A DNA stretch of 64,000 bases from Omphalotus guepiniiformis. Its lineage: Eukaryota; Basidiomycota; Agaricomycetes; Agaricales; Omphalotaceae. A program made the position numbers and the translations under genes. The stretch covers positions 1,302,001 through 1,366,000 of the forward strand of contig JAQOOI010000019.1 of the NCBI GenBank assembly GCA_028554645.1. The letters are read 5' to 3'. Shown here piece after piece: positions 61,163 to 64,000 of the stretch. Each line of letters starts with the position of its first letter. Position 1 is the first letter of the stretch. The notes under the pieces were generated by a model, which was not told the origin of the DNA, did no database searches, and worked only from the letters and a program-made list of their open reading frames with translations.

Positions 61163-63978
61163 AGTTAAACGTCACGAGCCTCAAAACATCCGAGCAGGGA
61201 CCAGCAGCAACGCGACTCTCAATCTACACCTGTCGTAGTCATACCCCGGAATGGATGAAGCGACTCGTCCATGGCCACTGTCACGTCCGAAAAGTCCACC
61301 GAATTGACCCGTCGCTCCCGCTGCACTAGGTCCTTCAATGAAGGCGCAAAACGTCTCATAGCCGGATATTCAGCAACGTCAAGACCACGAACATGAATAT
61401 AATACCGCTCAGGCTCATCCTCGTCAAGATACCCTTGCCACGCTTGAGAGTGTGTCCTCTTCTGTCTTGGTGATTTTAGATCCCTATGTGGTGGACGCTC
61501 CGCTTTTCCTCGGCCAAGTTCTCCGTAAGTGCCTGTCCCCTGAAATCTAACAGTGGTGCCCAAGTCCATCAAGATAACGAGATTATCGGGCTTCCAACGT
61601 CGTAGTTCCTTCTTCCTCTTGCCGCCCACTTGAACCTCTTGCTCTTCAACTATGACTGGACAAGTCAAGTGCTTGATGACATCCGACGAGACTGCACCCC
61701 CACAGCGCTTGACCTGGATTGAGACCAAACTGAACTTTGAACTGTCAAATGGCTCGGAAAGTTTCCCGCGGTAAGCGACCAAGAGGAGGTCAAAAACAGC
61801 CTGCTCAAGAACACAGACAAGTGCAACCCCTCGACGCCAACAGAGAGTCAAAAAGTCCGACGACAACTTTTCAATATGTTCCTCAAGCCGAACAAAGTGA
61901 GTGAAATTCAGGCGATAATTTCCTGCCCATTTCAGAATCTTTTTGACGAAATCCTTTTGTGCTTGCTCTTCTGTATCTTCAGTGGCCAATTTTTCACCAT
62001 AGAGAGCCTTCAGAAATTCTGCGAGACTGACAGTACGAACACGCGGGACGAATATACTGCCACTGTCGTCAAAGTCAGGTTCTATACCCAAAGTCGTCGG
62101 TTTGCCTTCAGGCGAAATTGCTGAGTCTCGAGCAAGCATGAGGAGGATCCGTGCTATAAGCTCTCCTTGAAGTCCACCTTCAAGCACATCTCCTTTCAGA
62201 ATGAGCTCGTTGACTAGCAACTTTGTCGCCTCTCTATAGATATCATCAGACTCGAGGAGGCAATGAGCCGCAGCGATAGCCAGCATCGGTTCCGAAGGTG
62301 CATATGTCGTTATGATGCCATTACTCGTCATACCAGTCAGGATTCGCATATGGCTCTGTACAGCATCGACTGCTATGTGAGTAGAAGTTTTATCGGTGCT
62401 TAGTTCGAGGAGGAGCCTTGCAGAGAACACAGCAAACACCTGCCTCAAATCGCGAGGATTAAATGTAGTCGCACAGAGAAGCTTCTCTTTTGCAGCCATT
62501 AGCACATCATGTGTCTGCAGTGTTGACCAATACTACAATCCTAGGCACATCAGTAGAGCATAATAATGTGAAAAGAAATACGAACAGGGCGACCATAATT
62601 TGCCAAGTACTTCACTCGCAACGCCTCCAGTGGTGTCTCAGGATGACCAGAGGACTCGGCCATAATGTCCCATGGGATGAAAGGATAGACTGGAAGGGGG
62701 ATGAAGTCGGAACGTAGACGCCTTGAGCTCGCAAATTCGCCTGTGATTGGTTGAACGTCCTGAATACTGGAACTAGTATCTGCAAGGATATGCCAAATGT
62801 CGAAAGTGTCCATGGTCTTGATGATTCTTTTCAGCGCGATTAAGGATATACCCGGAACACCGGCAGCGGTCTTACGGGGGGCATGCTTTCCGCCGCATTT
62901 ATCGAGTTCCGAACATTCATCAAAGGCAAGGATGAAGCGCGACGGTGAGCGTTGCTTGCAGACCTTTTCGAGATTCGTCGCATGGTGGTGAATGAGCAGC
63001 TCAGAAATTGCCTCTAGCCACAAAACTTCGGAATCGCCTTCCAGAATGGACCGTAGGTTGAGAAGTTTGTCCCTTTCGCTCTCCAGCATATATGTTGCTT
63101 TCTGGCGAACCTCCTCGAGTAATTGGAAACGCGGCGAGTGCTCAATATCACTGGGATTATGGATCGTCCAATATGCATGAAATGCGTCAATGGTGTCCTT
63201 GTCAGAATCCGATTGATGATCTTGGAGTTTTTCTACTATCACAGCCAGGAGGGCCCCCATGAAAGCAGCTGCGAGCTCTTCTCCCTATTGACAATTTCTT
63301 ATCACGCTCAGCGACATTTATAAGTACGTACCTCATACCAGATCCCGTCATGCCTTGGAGGGTCAGAAAAAAACTGGCAGATTGGTTTATCACCCGGAGG
63401 CCAACCTGCCTCTGGATCCACTTTACGATTGTTGATATCACGGAAGCAAATTGTGAGCATCAGACACTACAGATATCCACCCAGTGTGAGTGATATTGGA
63501 GGAGCAGCAGAGGAAATTCTACGACGAACCTTCTTGGATAACTCCTCTAATGTCCGAGACTTGCCAGTTCCGCTGCTCTGCAGATAGACTATCATCTTCC
63601 CGTTGTGAGCATGCGGCTTATACATTCTGTCGTATCTGTCGAGTGCATTGCTCATCCATTGAATACTATCTCCAATAAAAGTCCTCTTGAACGCAATATC
63701 GAGTTGCTGTGCATCTCTGAAGCAAATCACGACCAGAGCCTTTCGATTTCGGTAAAGATGATTACTCACTGAAGAGTTCTCCGCATAGAGACAGCCGCTA
63801 CAATGCCATGTATTTCAACGATAATCAAGCCACACAACAGGGTACGTACGTTCAACCCATGCATTTAGCATGAAATCGACGAAGTCTCCTGCTTTCACTA
63901 GTTCCAATAGGCGTGCATCGTCGCGCATTATTCTACGACATTCCGGTCCCAGAATTATCGTTTTCAAGTCGTCCGGTA
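61163..63978. repeat. right copy of the 2.8-kb direct duplication
   Basis: Matches 50028-52843 in the same orientation. Similarity ends abruptly about 20-25 bp before the window edge, where the sequence reads unlike the left copy, so the outer breakpoint of the duplication may lie here. Confidence 0.85.
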
Positions 63979-64000
63979 AAAAGGCCGTAGTAATTATCTG
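61219..64000 (-). CDS. P-loop NTPase family protein, right copy, 5' end outside the window
   Basis: Uncharacterised P-loop NTPase of a type repeated in many agaricomycete genomes. Minus-strand exons read without break: GDFVDFMLNAWVE joins (phase 1) to LSNHLYRNRKALVVICFRD, then YLQSSGTGKSRTLEELSKK (Walker A; the usual first Gly is Gln). A phase-0 intron containing an in-frame TAG leads to CLMLTICFRDINNRKVDPEA, PPGDKPICQFFSDPPRHD, GALLAVIVEKLQDHQSDSDK, RFILAFDECSELDKCGGKHA (Walker B), DFIPLPVYPFIPWDI, RVKYLANYGRP, and finally the long exon with HMRILTGMTSNGIITTYAPS, LNFTHFVRLEEHIEKLSSDF and WKPDNLVILMDLGTTVRF to GMTTTGVD. The layout (ATPase core plus alpha-helical C-terminus) suits a STAND-like or Crinkler-associated ATPase; the role is unknown. 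Confidence 0.75.

Overview
The window is nuclear DNA of a basidiomycete fungus, most likely a mushroom-forming agaricomycete. The evidence is the density of short (about 45-65 bp) GT-AG introns, compact genes on both strands, a DUF6533 membrane protein, a Rua1-type transcription factor, and two copies of a P-loop NTPase family that recurs in agaricomycete genomes. There are no prokaryotic operons, CRISPR arrays or phage genes. All gene models come from reading frames and splice signals by eye, so internal exon ends are approximate unless stated.

Layout. 1-15.4 kb is a gene-dense housekeeping and regulatory block: a PTC7-type protein phosphatase (cut by the left edge), a Rua1-like zinc transcription factor, a DUF6533 membrane protein, Nibrin/NBS1 (Mre11-complex DNA repair) and a KDM4/JMJD2-type histone demethylase with JmjN, JmjC and an extended PHD finger. 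15.4-25.3 kb is gene-poor: a C2H2 zinc-finger factor at 20.3-21.7 kb and a multi-exon relic with an in-frame TGA at 22.2-23.2 kb. 25.3-34.5 kb holds a small secreted protein, a single-pass membrane protein diverging from a protein with a possible restriction-nuclease-like core, a GH5 glycosidase and a secreted lactonase-type beta-propeller protein. 36-37.8 kb is a decayed C2H2 gene with a duplicated finger segment.

38.2-49.5 kb is again dense: an F-box protein sharing a 160-bp divergent promoter with valyl-tRNA synthetase, a secreted HNH nuclease with a 9-nt microexon, an ABC1/ADCK mitochondrial kinase-like protein and an ASXH (DEUBAD) domain protein. 50-64 kb is a younger, rearranged region. 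Two copies of one P-loop NTPase gene, about 11.1 kb apart in the same orientation, flank a secreted Cys-containing protein, a 140-bp near-perfect palindrome, a TGGCA-rich repeat block, a short-chain dehydrogenase, a GNAT acetyltransferase and a small novel ORF. The left NTPase copy has a 1-bp deletion and a changed P-loop glycine; the right copy reads through.

NBS1 and KDM4 sit in tandem and both act in chromatin or DNA repair, but nothing in the sequence shows that they are coupled. The most unusual items are the NTPase duplication with decay of one copy, the palindrome and repeat block between the copies, and the microexons in the HNH nuclease gene.
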